In this document: piece by piece, positions 8,696 through 16,805 of the stretch | Position numbering within the stretch: the stretch's first letter is position 1 | How the letters are laid out: each line of letters begins with the position of its first letter | NCBI GenBank assembly: GCA_016713535.1 | Contig: JADJOY010000023.1 | Span: 186,001 to 250,000, forward strand | Length of the DNA: 64,000 nucleotides | DNA from: Deltaproteobacteria bacterium | Lineage (GTDB): Bacteria > JADJOY01 | Direction of reading: 5' to 3' | Notes under the pieces: generated by a model | The model's input: only the letters and a program-made list of their open reading frames with translations | Database searches by the model: none | Told to the model about the DNA's origin: nothing | Translations under genes and position numbers: made by a program

Positions 8696-9202
8696 TCACG
8701 AGCGCCGTCGCCGGAAGAGGCCGGCGCGCAGCCCGCGCGCCGCTTGGATCGCCCACATCGGCACGGCGATCGCGTCGAGAAGCGCCACCGCCACGAACGC
8801 GATCACGGCAGGAGTGAACCAGGGCCGATCTTCCCATTCGGGGTGAACGCCCGTCGTCATCCGAAACGCGACGAGCAGCAGCGCCGGCCACGCCACGGCG
8901 AGCGGCAGTCCGACATAGGCCTTGAGGTAGTTCCCCACGACCTCGGGAAAGCTCAGCGGGAGCTTGCGCGCGACCCGGAAGGCGTCGGTCCGCGACGCGT
9001 AGCCGACCAGCGCCGCAGCGACGGCGCCCGGCGAGCTCAGGAATTTCTCGCGCTCGAAGTCGGTGACCGGGCTCAGCTCGAAGCGAGCAAGCGGCACGAT
9101 CGGCAGGTAGAGAAACGTGACCCAGCGGGTGGCGGTCGACGCGGGCGTACCGAGCCCGCGCCAGCCGTAGAACATCGTACCGATCCCGTTGATCGTGCTC
9201 AT
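8696..9202 (-). CDS. Hypothetical membrane protein
   Basis: 168 aa from ATG 9202. The start was chosen because the conserved-looking block TINGIGTMFYGWRGLGTP begins there; an upstream frame to 9304 is charged and non-conserved in appearance. The protein has TRWVTFLYLPIVPLARFEL, then two or three membrane spans (about residues 80-102 and 118-140) and an Arg-rich tail GLFRRRRS. The GTMFYG...W...PIVPL pattern is seen in small membrane proteins of unknown function. I cannot assign a role. Confidence 0.55.
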   Translation of the reverse strand: MSTINGIGTMFYGWRGLGTPASTATRWVTFLYLPIVPLARFELSPVTDFEREKFLSSPGAVAAALVGYASRTDAFRVARKLPLSFPEVVGNYLKAYVGLPLAVAWPALLLVAFRMTTGVHPEWEDRPWFTPAVIAFVAVALLDAIAVPMWAIQAARGLRAGLFRRRRS

Positions 9203-9290
9203 CGCGTGCCCCACTCTGGCGAGCGCGCGCCGTGCGCTCACCGGCCGGAATCCCCCGCCATCACCTTCGCCTCGGTCTCGAAGAGCGGCT

Positions 9291-9563
9291 TCATCGGGGC
9301 TCACGGAGGTCGGTGTGACGCCGGCGCGCCTTCCGGACCAGGCCGACGGCGGCCACCGTGGCCCACGTGACCTCCAGCACCACGAACGGTATGAAGCGGA
9401 TCAGATAGGACGAGTAGCACGCGAGCCCCGCGCCCAGCAGGTTGAGCGCGAGGTAGAGCCAACTGTCCGAGCGCAGCCGGTCGATCAGGTTGAGCAGGAA
9501 CGCCGCGAGCAAGAGCGCCACGCCGAGCGAGCCGATCGCGGTCGGATCCGGGTGGCCGGGCAT
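9291..9563 (-). CDS. Small CBU_0592-like membrane protein
   Basis: 90 aa with three predicted membrane helices (about residues 10-26, 35-52 and 55-75): LGVALLLAAFLLNLIDRL, YLALNLLGAGLACYSSYLI, and FVVLEVTWATVAAVGLV. The pattern of an ALNLLGA second helix and an E..W third helix resembles the CBU_0592 family, whose function is unknown. It lies 88 bp upstream of the membrane protein ending at 8696 and may be co-transcribed with it. Confidence 0.5.
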   Translation of the reverse strand: MPGHPDPTAIGSLGVALLLAAFLLNLIDRLRSDSWLYLALNLLGAGLACYSSYLIRFIPFVVLEVTWATVAAVGLVRKARRRHTDLREPR

Positions 9564-9659
9564 CCGGGGATCTTAGGGGCGGCGAGCGCAAGGGCAAGAG
9601 CGAGCACGCCCGCGACGGCGTCGACCCACCAACCGCCGCGCAAGCTCGAGCGTTCGGAG

Positions 9660-9679
9660 GGCCCGCCTCCCGGCGGGCC
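9660..9679. terminator. Intergenic hairpin GGCCCGCC/GGCGGGCC (family C)
   Basis: 8-bp perfect stem GGCCCGCC/GGCGGGCC with loop TCCC. It is one of a set of near-identical hairpins (33465-33483, 40323-40337, 43097-43115). It lies downstream of no plus-strand gene and just upstream of the end of the minus-strand gene at 9737, so it need not be a terminator. Confidence 0.5.
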
Positions 9680-9736
9680 GGGCGCATGCGGAGACGCCGG
9701 CGGAAAACCGCGAGCCCCGGCCCGTCGCTTCGGGGC

Positions 9737-10156
9737 TCACTTCGTTCGCTTCTTCGGCTTGGCCTTCTTGCTCGACGCGTTGAGGGCGGCCGCCTCGCGG
9801 ATCAGCGCCTGGAACGCCCGCGCGTCGAGCACCTCGCCTTCGCGGATGTCGATCGCACGCCGGGTGTTTCCCTCGAGGCTCGAGTTGAAGAGCTTGGTCG
9901 GATCCGCGAGCGAAGCGCCCTTCGCGAAGGTCAGCTTCACCACCGCCTTGTAGGACTCACCGGTGCAGAGGATCCCGTCGTGCGACCACACGGGCGTCCC
10001 CATCCACTTCCACTCCTCCACGACCTCCGGGTCCGCCTCGTGGATGAGCTTGCGCATCCGGCTCAAGGTCTCGCCGCGCCAGTCGCCGAGCTCCGCGATC
10101 CTCGCGTCGATCAGCGCGGACGGGGACTCCGCCGATGTCGTGCTCGCCTTCTTCAC
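9737..10156 (-). CDS. DUF1801 domain protein
   Basis: 139 aa from GTG 10156, which has AGGAG upstream. The core ETLSRMRKLIHEADPEVVEEWKWMGTPVW, with CTGESYKAVVKLTFAKGASL after it, is typical of DUF1801/YdhG-like proteins. The C-terminus is Lys-rich (SSKKAKPKKRTK). Biochemical function is not known for most members, and there is no informative neighbour. Confidence 0.8.
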   Translation of the reverse strand: MKKASTTSAESPSALIDARIAELGDWRGETLSRMRKLIHEADPEVVEEWKWMGTPVWSHDGILCTGESYKAVVKLTFAKGASLADPTKLFNSSLEGNTRRAIDIREGEVLDARAFQALIREAAALNASSKKAKPKKRTK

Positions 10157-10270
10157 GTTCGCTCCTCACGCTGGCGGCGCTGCGCGTCCGTCCTGCGCTG
10201 CGCATCCACCGAAGCGTATCCCGCACGTCCGCCGAGCTGCTCGGACCGGTCATCGACGCACGCGGCGCAC

Positions 10271-10663
10271 CTATTCGAAGTGCGCCTCTCGGATCTCGGC
10301 CACGTAGGGGAGCGCGGCGAGCTGCTCCAGCTTGGCTCGCCAGCCGATGCCGTTCGTGGTGCCGAGCACCAGCGCCTGGTTCGGAGCGCAGCCCACTCGT
10401 CCTGCGGAGCCCTCGTGGATCTCGAGAGCCGGCTCGATCCGCCGCACCTCGACGTAGACCTGCTGTGTCGCCGGCACGCAGAGCTCGTACGCGACGCTCA
10501 CGCGGCCACCCGCCGCGCCGCGCAGACCGTCCGGTTCGATCGAGTCGAGATCGAGCTGGATCTTGGCGACAGGGCGACTGCACCCGAGCACCAGGGCGGC
10601 CAACAAGCACACGAACCGGAAGGTCCAGGCGCGTCCCGTGACGCTCGGAGACGAGGATCTCAC
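10271..10663 (-). CDS. Hypothetical small lipoprotein
   Basis: 130 aa from GTG 10663. The signal sequence FVCLLAALVLGC ends in a good lipobox with Cys near residue 28. The mature part is a short beta-rich domain with two further cysteines (ELCVPATQQ and GRVGCAPNQ) that may pair. No family was recognised. It follows the DUF1579 gene on the same strand, 43 bp away. Confidence 0.5.
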   Translation of the reverse strand: MRSSSPSVTGRAWTFRFVCLLAALVLGCSRPVAKIQLDLDSIEPDGLRGAAGGRVSVAYELCVPATQQVYVEVRRIEPALEIHEGSAGRVGCAPNQALVLGTTNGIGWRAKLEQLAALPYVAEIREAHFE

Positions 10664-10706
10664 CGGTGATCTTCGCTCGAACGGTCGAGATTGGTCGGGC
10701 GGCTCC

Positions 10707-11288
10707 TCACGGCTTGCGGCGAACGTACTTCGTCTCGACGGCTTTCGCTTCCTGGCCGTCGGGCGTGATGTTGAAGGCCGTGATCGTGAGGTGATCGGCG
10801 TCGCTCAGCTCGTAGACGGTCTTCCAGCCCCACGAGGGCGCATCCGGCGCGACGTCGTATTTTCCCTTCACGACGAATCCGCGCTCGGTGGCTTCGCCTT
10901 CGGAGAACATGAGGGCGTAGTTCATGTGGAAGTCGTCGAACCAGGAGACCTGGAATCGCTTCGTCACGGAGTTGAGCGCGATCGTCTCCTCCCCGTGTCG
11001 TGGCTTCCCCTGGATGGTGCCCTCGTAGGTGTGGCGAAGGAACCGGCCGTCGAGGATCGGGCGAATCTCACCCGTGACCTTCGACTCGTCGGCGAGCTTT
11101 CCGGGCTCGAACCAGGTCTGGCACCTGCCCTCCCATGAGCCCACGAACGCCTTGGGAAATCCGTTCTGCATGACCTGTGTCCCTTCACGCGGCACCGTCT
11201 TCTCCGTCGGTGGGTCCTGCGACGTCGCGATCGTGGTCGACGCAACGACCAAGCACGTCACCAAGGCGGCGATTCCGAGTGATCTCAC
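10707..11288 (-). CDS. DUF1579 family exported protein
   Basis: 193 aa from GTG 11288, with GGAGGGG just upstream. The signal peptide ends near IATSQ. The domain FVGSWEGRCQTW, GEIRPILDGRFLRHTYEG, and FDDFHMNYALMFSEG matches DUF1579, a lipocalin-like beta-barrel of unknown ligand that is common in Acidobacteria, Planctomycetes and deltaproteobacterial genomes. Periplasmic location is inferred. Confidence 0.75.
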   Translation of the reverse strand: MRSLGIAALVTCLVVASTTIATSQDPPTEKTVPREGTQVMQNGFPKAFVGSWEGRCQTWFEPGKLADESKVTGEIRPILDGRFLRHTYEGTIQGKPRHGEETIALNSVTKRFQVSWFDDFHMNYALMFSEGEATERGFVVKGKYDVAPDAPSWGWKTVYELSDADHLTITAFNITPDGQEAKAVETKYVRRKP

Positions 11289-11502
11289 GGCCCCTCCCTG
11301 TGCTGCGTTCGGTGAGCGCTGCGTTCATCCAGCGGCGAAGCGCGACGCCAGGTCGCATGTCCTCATTCTCTACTCATCGCCCCGACCCGCGGGTCGCGAA
11401 GACCGCGGTCGGATCCACGTTCAGAACGCCGGCTCGAGGGGCAACGGCCGTCGACACTCACCGAGCGGCATTCCGACTTCTGAAAGGGAGCCGAGCGTGG
11501 CG

Positions 11503-11769
11503 CTACGCGGCGCGCCGCTGTTGGCGAGCTCGCTTCGGTGGCTTGCTGGACCGGCGCTCCTCGTCCGACGCCCACTGGGGCCTGCGACCGGTTGCGGCGC
11601 AATCGCGGAGGTACCTGTTCATCAGCGTCTGGTACGGCAACCCGAGCTCTTTGGATAGGCCCTGGAAGTAGCTGATGGTGTCGGTATCCAGGCGGATCGT
11701 GAGTCGCTTCTTCAGCCGCTTGGCATAGGGATTCTCGATCCCTTTCGAGAAGTCGCAGCTGCGTCTCAT
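11503..11769 (-). CDS. brnA: BrnA-type antitoxin
   Basis: 88 aa from ATG 11769. The segment NPYAKRLKKRLTIRLDTDTI, then FQGLSKELGLPYQTLMNRYLRDCA, is the ribbon-helix-helix signature of BrnA antitoxins. A Lys/Arg-rich tail follows. Its ATG overlaps the stop of the upstream BrnT-like frame by 4 bp (ATGA), the usual brnT-brnA order. BrnA binds BrnT and represses the operon in known systems. A longer frame to 11868 exists but covers the BrnT frame and lacks family similarity. Confidence 0.8.
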   Translation of the reverse strand: MRRSCDFSKGIENPYAKRLKKRLTIRLDTDTISYFQGLSKELGLPYQTLMNRYLRDCAATGRRPQWASDEERRSSKPPKRARQQRRAA

Positions 11770-11945
11770 CGTCCGCTCCGGACCTCGTATTGACCTCGTT
11801 CCCGGCGATCCGCGCGGCGGGCCGAGATGATGCGAATCACCTCGTCGTCCTCCCGGTAGCAGTGACACAAAGCCAGCCAGACCACTCGGTGCATCGAACA
11901 GCTCGATCCCATCCCGGGCGAAACGCCGACCCCTGACCAGCGCAC
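11766..11945 (-). pseudogene. brnT: BrnT-like toxin, C-terminal part only
   Basis: The frame ending in the ATGA overlap with brnA encodes a BrnT C-terminus: a hydrophobic strand VVWLALCHCYRE, then EVIRIISARRADRRERGQYE, the hallmark ISAR...ER..Y of the RelE-fold toxin. Upstream, the frame has no ATG and no recognisable EWD..K...KHG N-terminus. It closes at a TGA near 12110. GTG at 11945 would give only 59 aa against about 90 in intact BrnT. Either the toxin is truncated or another single-base error hides its start. Confidence 0.5.
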
Positions 11946-11976
11946 GTGAATGACGAAACCGGTGCTGTGGGAATCC

Positions 11977-12251
11977 TCAAGCTCCGCCAGGCTCGACCGG
12001 ATCCTCTCGCGGCTTGCCCCGAAGCAAGAATCGAAGCTCGCCAGGCGCGAACCCGAGAAAATAGATGTCGGCCCACTTCGAGAGTCTCGAGTACTTGAAG
12101 CAGCGAATCAGTGGGCCAGACGTCGGACCGGTACATTGCGCCTCCTTCTCTGCGTCAGCCGGGACCTCGGTGCCATTGGGAGGGCCGAAACGCTCGAGGA
12201 ATCACATGACTGGCCCCGGAGTATCCAGTCTTCGTCACGGACCACGCCATG
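11977..12251 (-). other. Possible small protein split by a frameshift
   Basis: A frame from ATG 12251 (MAWSVTKTGYSGASHV) can be joined, with a one-base shift near 12202, to a natural-looking frame with FLERFGPPNG and SKWADIYFLGFAPGELRF that stops at 11977. Together they would give about 90 aa. It lies directly upstream of the BrnT-like frame. No family was recognised and the reading is tentative. Confidence 0.2.
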
Positions 12252-12516
12252 GTGACTCCTCCAGTCCATCGCGGTGAACGGGTTCTGCTACACGCGCCAT
12301 CCGGCTCGCGGCGATTCCGCCGGCGAAGAGTGCGCCGGCGATCACGAATGGCACGAACGCCGCGATGATCCGGTCGATGCCGAGCGTGTGACAGACCACA
12401 CCGGGTGGAGTCGCGAAGCACCCGATCCAGGCCACCACGCCCAGTGCGGCGGTGAGCATTCCCGCGAGACCGTAGCCAGCCGCGCTGCCCCACGCTGCCC
12501 ATCGGCCCCGGTCCAT
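12235..12516 (-). CDS. Small hypothetical membrane protein
   Basis: 93 aa from ATG 12516. Two membrane helices are visible: AAGYGLAGMLTAALGVVAWIG and IIAAFVPFVIAGALFAGGIA. Between them is a short loop with two Cys (GCFATPPGVVCHT). Not recognised. It starts 11 bp after the stop of the neighbouring membrane protein, so the two are likely one operon. Its 3' end overlaps the uncertain frame at 11977-12251. Confidence 0.5.
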   Translation of the reverse strand: MDRGRWAAWGSAAGYGLAGMLTAALGVVAWIGCFATPPGVVCHTLGIDRIIAAFVPFVIAGALFAGGIAASRMARVAEPVHRDGLEESPWRGP

Positions 12517-12527
12517 GTCTCACCCGG

Positions 12528-12866
12528 TCAGATCAGACACATCTGCGACGCCATCAGGACGACGAGGAATGACAGCACCACCAGCGGCGGCGTCGCAAGC
12601 CGGAAGAACCGGCCTCCCCTGCAAAGTCGCCAACCGAAGAGAAACGCGAACAGAAGTCCGAGCTCGACGACTCCGCCAACTCCGAGCACGAGCAGCGACT
12701 CGATGCGGAAGCGGATCGCCAAGAGCCCCACGCACGTCAGCAGGCTGGCGCTCGCGAAGAAAGCCGCCGCTCGCGGCCCGTCGTCGACGACACCTTTCCA
12801 CGCGCCGATCGCTGCCAGCATCTCGAGCGCGAAGAGGATCCGGGCGATCTCGTCTCGCTCGATCAT
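12528..12866 (-). CDS. Small hypothetical membrane protein
   Basis: 112 aa with four predicted helices, for example ILFALEMLAAIGAWKG, AAFFASASLLTCVGLLAI, LLVLGVGGVVELGLLFAF and LVVLSFLVVLMASQ. No conserved motif was recognised. It is first in a two-gene cluster with the membrane protein at 12235-12516 and lies 25 bp downstream of chaA, so it may be read through from that gene. Confidence 0.5.
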   Translation of the reverse strand: MIERDEIARILFALEMLAAIGAWKGVVDDGPRAAAFFASASLLTCVGLLAIRFRIESLLVLGVGGVVELGLLFAFLFGWRLCRGGRFFRLATPPLVVLSFLVVLMASQMCLI

Positions 12867-12891
12867 CTCGACGCTTCTACCACTCCGATCC

Positions 12892-13959
12892 TCACGGCAC
12901 GAACGCGAGGAACAGGTAGGACGCGAAGAGCACGAGGTGCACGGCTCCCTGCATGACGTAGGTGCGGCCGGTGGTGAGGGTGACCGCGCTCACCAGGAAG
13001 GTGACCGCGAGCATGACCATGTCCTTGGGCTCGACGCCGAGGACGAGCGGCAGCTCGAAGACGATCGAGGCGGCCACCACGACGGGCACGGTCAGGCCGA
13101 CGCACGCGAGGGCCGAGCCGATCGCGAGGTTCATGCTCGACTGCAGGCGGTTGGCGCGCGCGGCGCGCACGGCGGCCCAGGTCTCGGGCAGGAGCACGAG
13201 CGCCGCGATGATGATGCCGACCACGGCGCGCGGCGCGTTGGCCGCGGCGACGGCGCTCTCGATGCTGGGCGAGAGCTTCTTCGCGAGCCCCACCACCGAG
13301 ACGAGCGCGAGCAGGAGCAGCCCGAAGCTCGCCCACGCCTGCGCGTTGGTGGGCGGCGCGGCGTGGTGCTCGGGCCCGGCGTCGCCGTCGGCGGGGATGA
13401 AGTAGTCGCGGTGCCGCACGGTCTGGCTGAAGACGAAGATCGCCCACAGGACCGCCGACGCCACCGCCACGAACGTACGCTGCGAGACGCTGTAGGTCGG
13501 CCCCGGCGAGGTGATCGTGAACGCCGGCAGGATCAGGGTGAGCGTGGCCATCACCATCAGCGCGGCGAGCCCGGCGCCGGCGCCCTCCACCCGGAACGTC
13601 TGCTCGCGGTGCGCCAGCCCGCCCATCCACACGCACAGCCCGACCACGCCCGTGCCGATCAGCATCACCGCCGCGTAGATCGCGTCGCGCGGCAGCGTGG
13701 CCATGTCCTCGCCACCGGCGAGCATCATCGAGAGGATGAGCGCGGTCTCGATCGCGGTCACCGCCAGCGCGAGCACCAGCGTGCCGAACGGCTCACCGAC
13801 GCGATGCGCGACCACCTCGGCGTGATGAACCGCGGCGAACACCGCGCCCGCGAGGGCGGCGCCACACACCATCGCCAGCCACGGCGCCATGCCGATCGCC
13901 GCGGCCAGCCCCAGCGAACCGAGCGCGAGCACGGGGAGTAACCAGGTCCAGAGAGGCAT
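12892..13959 (-). CDS. chaA: ChaA-type calcium/cation-proton antiporter
   Basis: 355 aa with about eleven hydrophobic segments. Two homologous cation-binding regions of the CaCA superfamily are visible: an N-terminal one with RVGEPFGTLVLALAVTAIET, and a C-terminal one with SSMNLAIGSALACVGLTVP. The cytoplasmic loop between halves (HRDYFIPADGDAGPEHHAAP) carries acidic and His residues. It exchanges cytoplasmic Ca2+, Na+ or K+ for protons at the inner membrane. ATG 13959 was chosen since the first membrane helix follows at once; the longer frame to 14208 is Arg/Pro-rich non-coding DNA. Confidence 0.88.
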   Translation of the reverse strand: MPLWTWLLPVLALGSLGLAAAIGMAPWLAMVCGAALAGAVFAAVHHAEVVAHRVGEPFGTLVLALAVTAIETALILSMMLAGGEDMATLPRDAIYAAVMLIGTGVVGLCVWMGGLAHREQTFRVEGAGAGLAALMVMATLTLILPAFTITSPGPTYSVSQRTFVAVASAVLWAIFVFSQTVRHRDYFIPADGDAGPEHHAAPPTNAQAWASFGLLLLALVSVVGLAKKLSPSIESAVAAANAPRAVVGIIIAALVLLPETWAAVRAARANRLQSSMNLAIGSALACVGLTVPVVVAASIVFELPLVLGVEPKDMVMLAVTFLVSAVTLTTGRTYVMQGAVHLVLFASYLFLAFVP

Positions 13960-14166
13960 CGTCGTTCCCTTCGCGAGTGACGGGGCCACCCAAGGTGGCA
14001 TCGGATCGCGTGAGAGCGAAGGCGCGCGGCCGGCGGGCGGCGGGAGCGAACGCGCCCGATTCCAATCGGCGTCGCAGCGACCGGGGCGCGGGGCTCGTCC
14101 AGCGCCGAGCCGTCGCGGGAGGCACGGCCTCGGGGCGGCATCCGGCCGGCATCTGGCCGGGGACTT

Positions 14167-14260
14167 CCTGCTGGCAGTTGCCAGCAGGAAATAGCAAATA
14201 GTTGCCATCGAAAACTGTTACAACTTGCTTTCATCCCGGCACGAAACGCCCTCGAAACAG
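14167..14260 (-). promoter_or_regulatory. AT-rich promoter-like stretch and leader hairpin upstream of chaA
   Basis: Within the 422-bp gap 13960-14381, bases about 14188-14245 are markedly AT-rich for this genome. On the minus strand they offer TTGTAA, 17 bases, then TATTTG as a weak promoter. Directly downstream in the same direction is a perfect 9-bp hairpin (14167-14188, arms CCTGCTGGC/GCCAGCAGG, loop AGTT). A leader of about 200 nt would separate it from chaA. The rest of the gap shows nothing else except the hairpin at 14274. Confidence 0.35.
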
Positions 14261-14273
14261 GCCCAAAACGCGC

Positions 14274-14293
14274 CCCCAGGGCGCCCCCTGGGG
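14274..14293 (-). terminator. Hairpin downstream of the WD40 gene
   Basis: 8-bp stem CCCCAGGG/CCCTGGGG with loop CGCC, about 90 nt past the WD40 stop on the minus strand. There is no clear U tract, so intrinsic termination is only suggested. Confidence 0.35.
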
Positions 14294-14381
14294 CCTCAGC
14301 AGGTGCTACAGCGGCCTTGCAGCAGGACTTGCGAGACGTCGGCGATCGGTGGGCGGGTTCGGGGCAGTCTCACCGACGCGG

Positions 14382-15410
14382 TCAGCCGCCCCAGCCTGGG
14401 ACATCGAACAGACGCACGCGCCCCGACTCGTATCCTGCGGCGAGCCCATCACCGCGCGGCTGGAAGGCGAGCTTGCTGGCCGCGGCGGCCTCGGCGCTGA
14501 TCGCGGAGGGCCGTTTCGGCCGCGCGAGGCTCCAGACGAGAACTCGCCCGTCCCGGCCGCCGCTCGCAAGCTGCGCCCGGGCCTCGTGGAAGGCGAGGTC
14601 GGCGACGAGATCGGTGTGTCCCTGCAGTTGCAGGGGGCGGCTCCCGGCCGGCCCTTTTCCCGAGAAGTCCCACACCGTGATCTCGGGGCTGCCGCCGGTC
14701 GCCAGCCAGCGGCTGGGGGCGTCCCAGGCCAGCTCGCGGACCTTCACGGGATAGCCGGACATCTCCAGATCCGCGCCGGTGCGGGTGTGCCAGACGTGGA
14801 CGGCGCCGTCCTGCGCGCCGCACGCGACGTGCTCGCCGTCGGGGCTCAGCTCGAGCGCGAGGAGCGAGCCCTTCCACGACAGGAGCCTGGCGTCGGCGGG
14901 AGCTGGCGGGCTCCACACGGTGACCCCGCCGTAGCAGCACGCCGCCACGATCGAACCGTCCTGGCTCCACCGCACGCTGGTGAGGGTGCTGGCGTGGCCA
15001 GCGAGCTCGCCGATGACGCGGCCCTCGGCGTCGTGGATCGCCAGGAGCTTGCCTGCGGCGCTCGCGACCCACGGCCGCTCGGGCGCCCAGCGCACGTGCT
15101 CGACCCACGCCCCGCGCGGCGCGTCCAGGATCACGCGCGGCGCGACGCCCCCGCTCGGCCAGATCCGCAGCGTGCCGTCCGAGCCGCCAGTGGCGAGCCA
15201 GGCGCCGTCGCTCGACCAGTCGAGCGCGAGCGTTCCCTCGGTGCCCGGCAGCTCCTGGAGGCACTTGCCCGAACCGCCGTCGAGCACCACCACCGCGCCG
15301 GTCGAGCACGCCACCGCCAGAGCTCCGCCGTCGGGTGCCCACGCCAGGGCACCCACGTAGTCGGACAACGTCACGTCCCACCGGGTCTTCAACGACGTCG
15401 ACTTGCTCAT
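14382..15410 (-). CDS. WD40 repeat beta-propeller protein
   Basis: 342 aa from ATG 15410 (MSKSTSLKTRWDV). About seven WD40 blades can be followed, such as LALDWSSDGAWLATGGSDGT with LRIW, TSVRWSQDGSIVAACCYGG, and LAFHEARAQLASGGRDGR with VLVWSL. There is no signal peptide, so it should be cytoplasmic. It starts 20 bp after the G3E GTPase gene on the same strand and is almost certainly co-transcribed. Such propellers are usually protein-binding platforms, so a complex with the GTPase is a reasonable inference. Confidence 0.88.
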   Translation of the reverse strand: MSKSTSLKTRWDVTLSDYVGALAWAPDGGALAVACSTGAVVVLDGGSGKCLQELPGTEGTLALDWSSDGAWLATGGSDGTLRIWPSGGVAPRVILDAPRGAWVEHVRWAPERPWVASAAGKLLAIHDAEGRVIGELAGHASTLTSVRWSQDGSIVAACCYGGVTVWSPPAPADARLLSWKGSLLALELSPDGEHVACGAQDGAVHVWHTRTGADLEMSGYPVKVRELAWDAPSRWLATGGSPEITVWDFSGKGPAGSRPLQLQGHTDLVADLAFHEARAQLASGGRDGRVLVWSLARPKRPSAISAEAAAASKLAFQPRGDGLAAGYESGRVRLFDVPGWGG

Positions 15411-15430
15411 GGTGGTCTCGGTCCGCGGCG

Positions 15431-16786
15431 TCACGCGAGGCACGCGCGAAACTCGCGCGTGAGCCGTTCGCGATCGAGATTGCGACCGATGAAGACGAGC
15501 TGGCTGCGCCGCTCGCCCGCGCGCCACGGCCGGTCCGGCTGCCCGTCGAACAACATGTGGACGCCCTGGAACACGAAGCGGCGATCGTCGCCTTTCATGC
15601 TGAGGATCCCCTTCATGCGGAAGATGTCGGCGCCCTGGTTGCGCAACAGCTCGCCGAGCCATTGGTTGAAGCGCTTGGGGTCGAGGCTGCCCGGCTCGTC
15701 GATGCCCACGGACCCCACGCTCGCGTCGTGCTCGTGGCTGGGCGCGTAGGTGCGCTCCGCGAGGACGGATGCGGCGCCGCTCGGGCTCTCGACCCGCAGC
15801 GCGAACTCGCTCGCGTGGTGCTGGGTGTAGATGGCGCACGTGGCCGGCGAGTCCACCACGATCGGAAAGCGCTTCTCCGCGGGGCCCGCGGTGTCGAGCA
15901 CATAGGTCGGCCCGCCGGGCGCGAGGCCCGAACCGGAATCGGCCCGGCGGCGCGTGTCCGAGAAGCGCAACGCGATCTCGCCCGCCCGGGCGTCGATCGG
16001 AAAGAGCTCTTCGTCGCCGACGCTCTCGAGCACCACGATCATCGAGTCGTCGGGACCGGGACCGAGGACCAGCTCCGCGCCAGGCTCGACGCGGAAGACG
16101 CCCGCCCACTCGAACGGGTGCTCGGCCACGAGGAACGTGGGCTTCACCTCGACGGCGCGCGCCAGATCGAAGCCGCCGACGCCCAGGATGTGATCCATGG
16201 AGATCGCCGCGTTGTGGGTGCGGTGAACGCGTGCCATGGCGTTCATGCCGCGGATGCGACGCTCGACGGCGTCGAGCTCGGCCGTCTCCACCAGATCGGT
16301 CTTGTTGAGCAGCACCACGTCCGCGAACGCAATCTGTTCCTGGCACTCGCGCGATTCGTCGAGGTGCAGCGCGACGTGCTTGGCGTCCACCAGCGTCACG
16401 ATCCCGTCCAGCCGGAGGTGCTCGCGCATCTCCTCGTCGACGAAGAAGGTCTGCGCGACCGGCGCGGGGTCGGCGAGCCCGGTCGTCTCGAGGAGCACGT
16501 AGTCGAAGCGCTCCTTGCGGCGGATCAGGTTGCCGAGGATCCGGATGAGATCGCCACGCACGGTGCAGCAGATGCAGCCGTTGTTCATCTCGAAGACCTC
16601 CTCGGCGCTCGCGATGCGCTGGCGCACGAGCGTGTCGTCGACGCCGACCTCGCCGAACTCGTTCTCGATGACCGCGATGCGCTTGCCGTGGTTCTCGGTC
16701 AGGATGCGATTGAGCAAGGTGGTCTTCCCCGAACCGAGGAAGCCGGTGAGGACGGTGACGGGGATGGGGTTGCCGTTGGTGGGCAT
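15431..16786 (-). CDS. CobW/ZigA-type G3E GTPase, putative zinc metallochaperone
   Basis: 451 aa from ATG 16786, with AGGAG upstream. Walker A GFLGSGKT is at 15-22, the metal-binding CxCC at Cys71, Cys73, Cys74 (GCICCTVRGDL), Walker B-like LLETTGLADP, and NKTD guanine recognition. A CobW C-terminal domain ends near SQLVFIGRNLDRERL. COG0523 members deliver or insert zinc, cobalt or other metals using GTP. It lies between the WD40 gene and the ECF transporter genes on the same strand, which supports a role in distributing the transported metal. Zinc is favoured by the wider island. Confidence 0.9.
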   Translation of the reverse strand: MPTNGNPIPVTVLTGFLGSGKTTLLNRILTENHGKRIAVIENEFGEVGVDDTLVRQRIASAEEVFEMNNGCICCTVRGDLIRILGNLIRRKERFDYVLLETTGLADPAPVAQTFFVDEEMREHLRLDGIVTLVDAKHVALHLDESRECQEQIAFADVVLLNKTDLVETAELDAVERRIRGMNAMARVHRTHNAAISMDHILGVGGFDLARAVEVKPTFLVAEHPFEWAGVFRVEPGAELVLGPGPDDSMIVVLESVGDEELFPIDARAGEIALRFSDTRRRADSGSGLAPGGPTYVLDTAGPAEKRFPIVVDSPATCAIYTQHHASEFALRVESPSGAASVLAERTYAPSHEHDASVGSVGIDEPGSLDPKRFNQWLGELLRNQGADIFRMKGILSMKGDDRRFVFQGVHMLFDGQPDRPWRAGERRSQLVFIGRNLDRERLTREFRACLA

Positions 16787-16805
16787 GTGGGCTCCTACGT
16801 CGATC

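Noticed and set aside
12274-13941. 555-aa plus-strand open frame
   Set aside because: Shadow of chaA with extreme Arg/His/Glu content; no domains.
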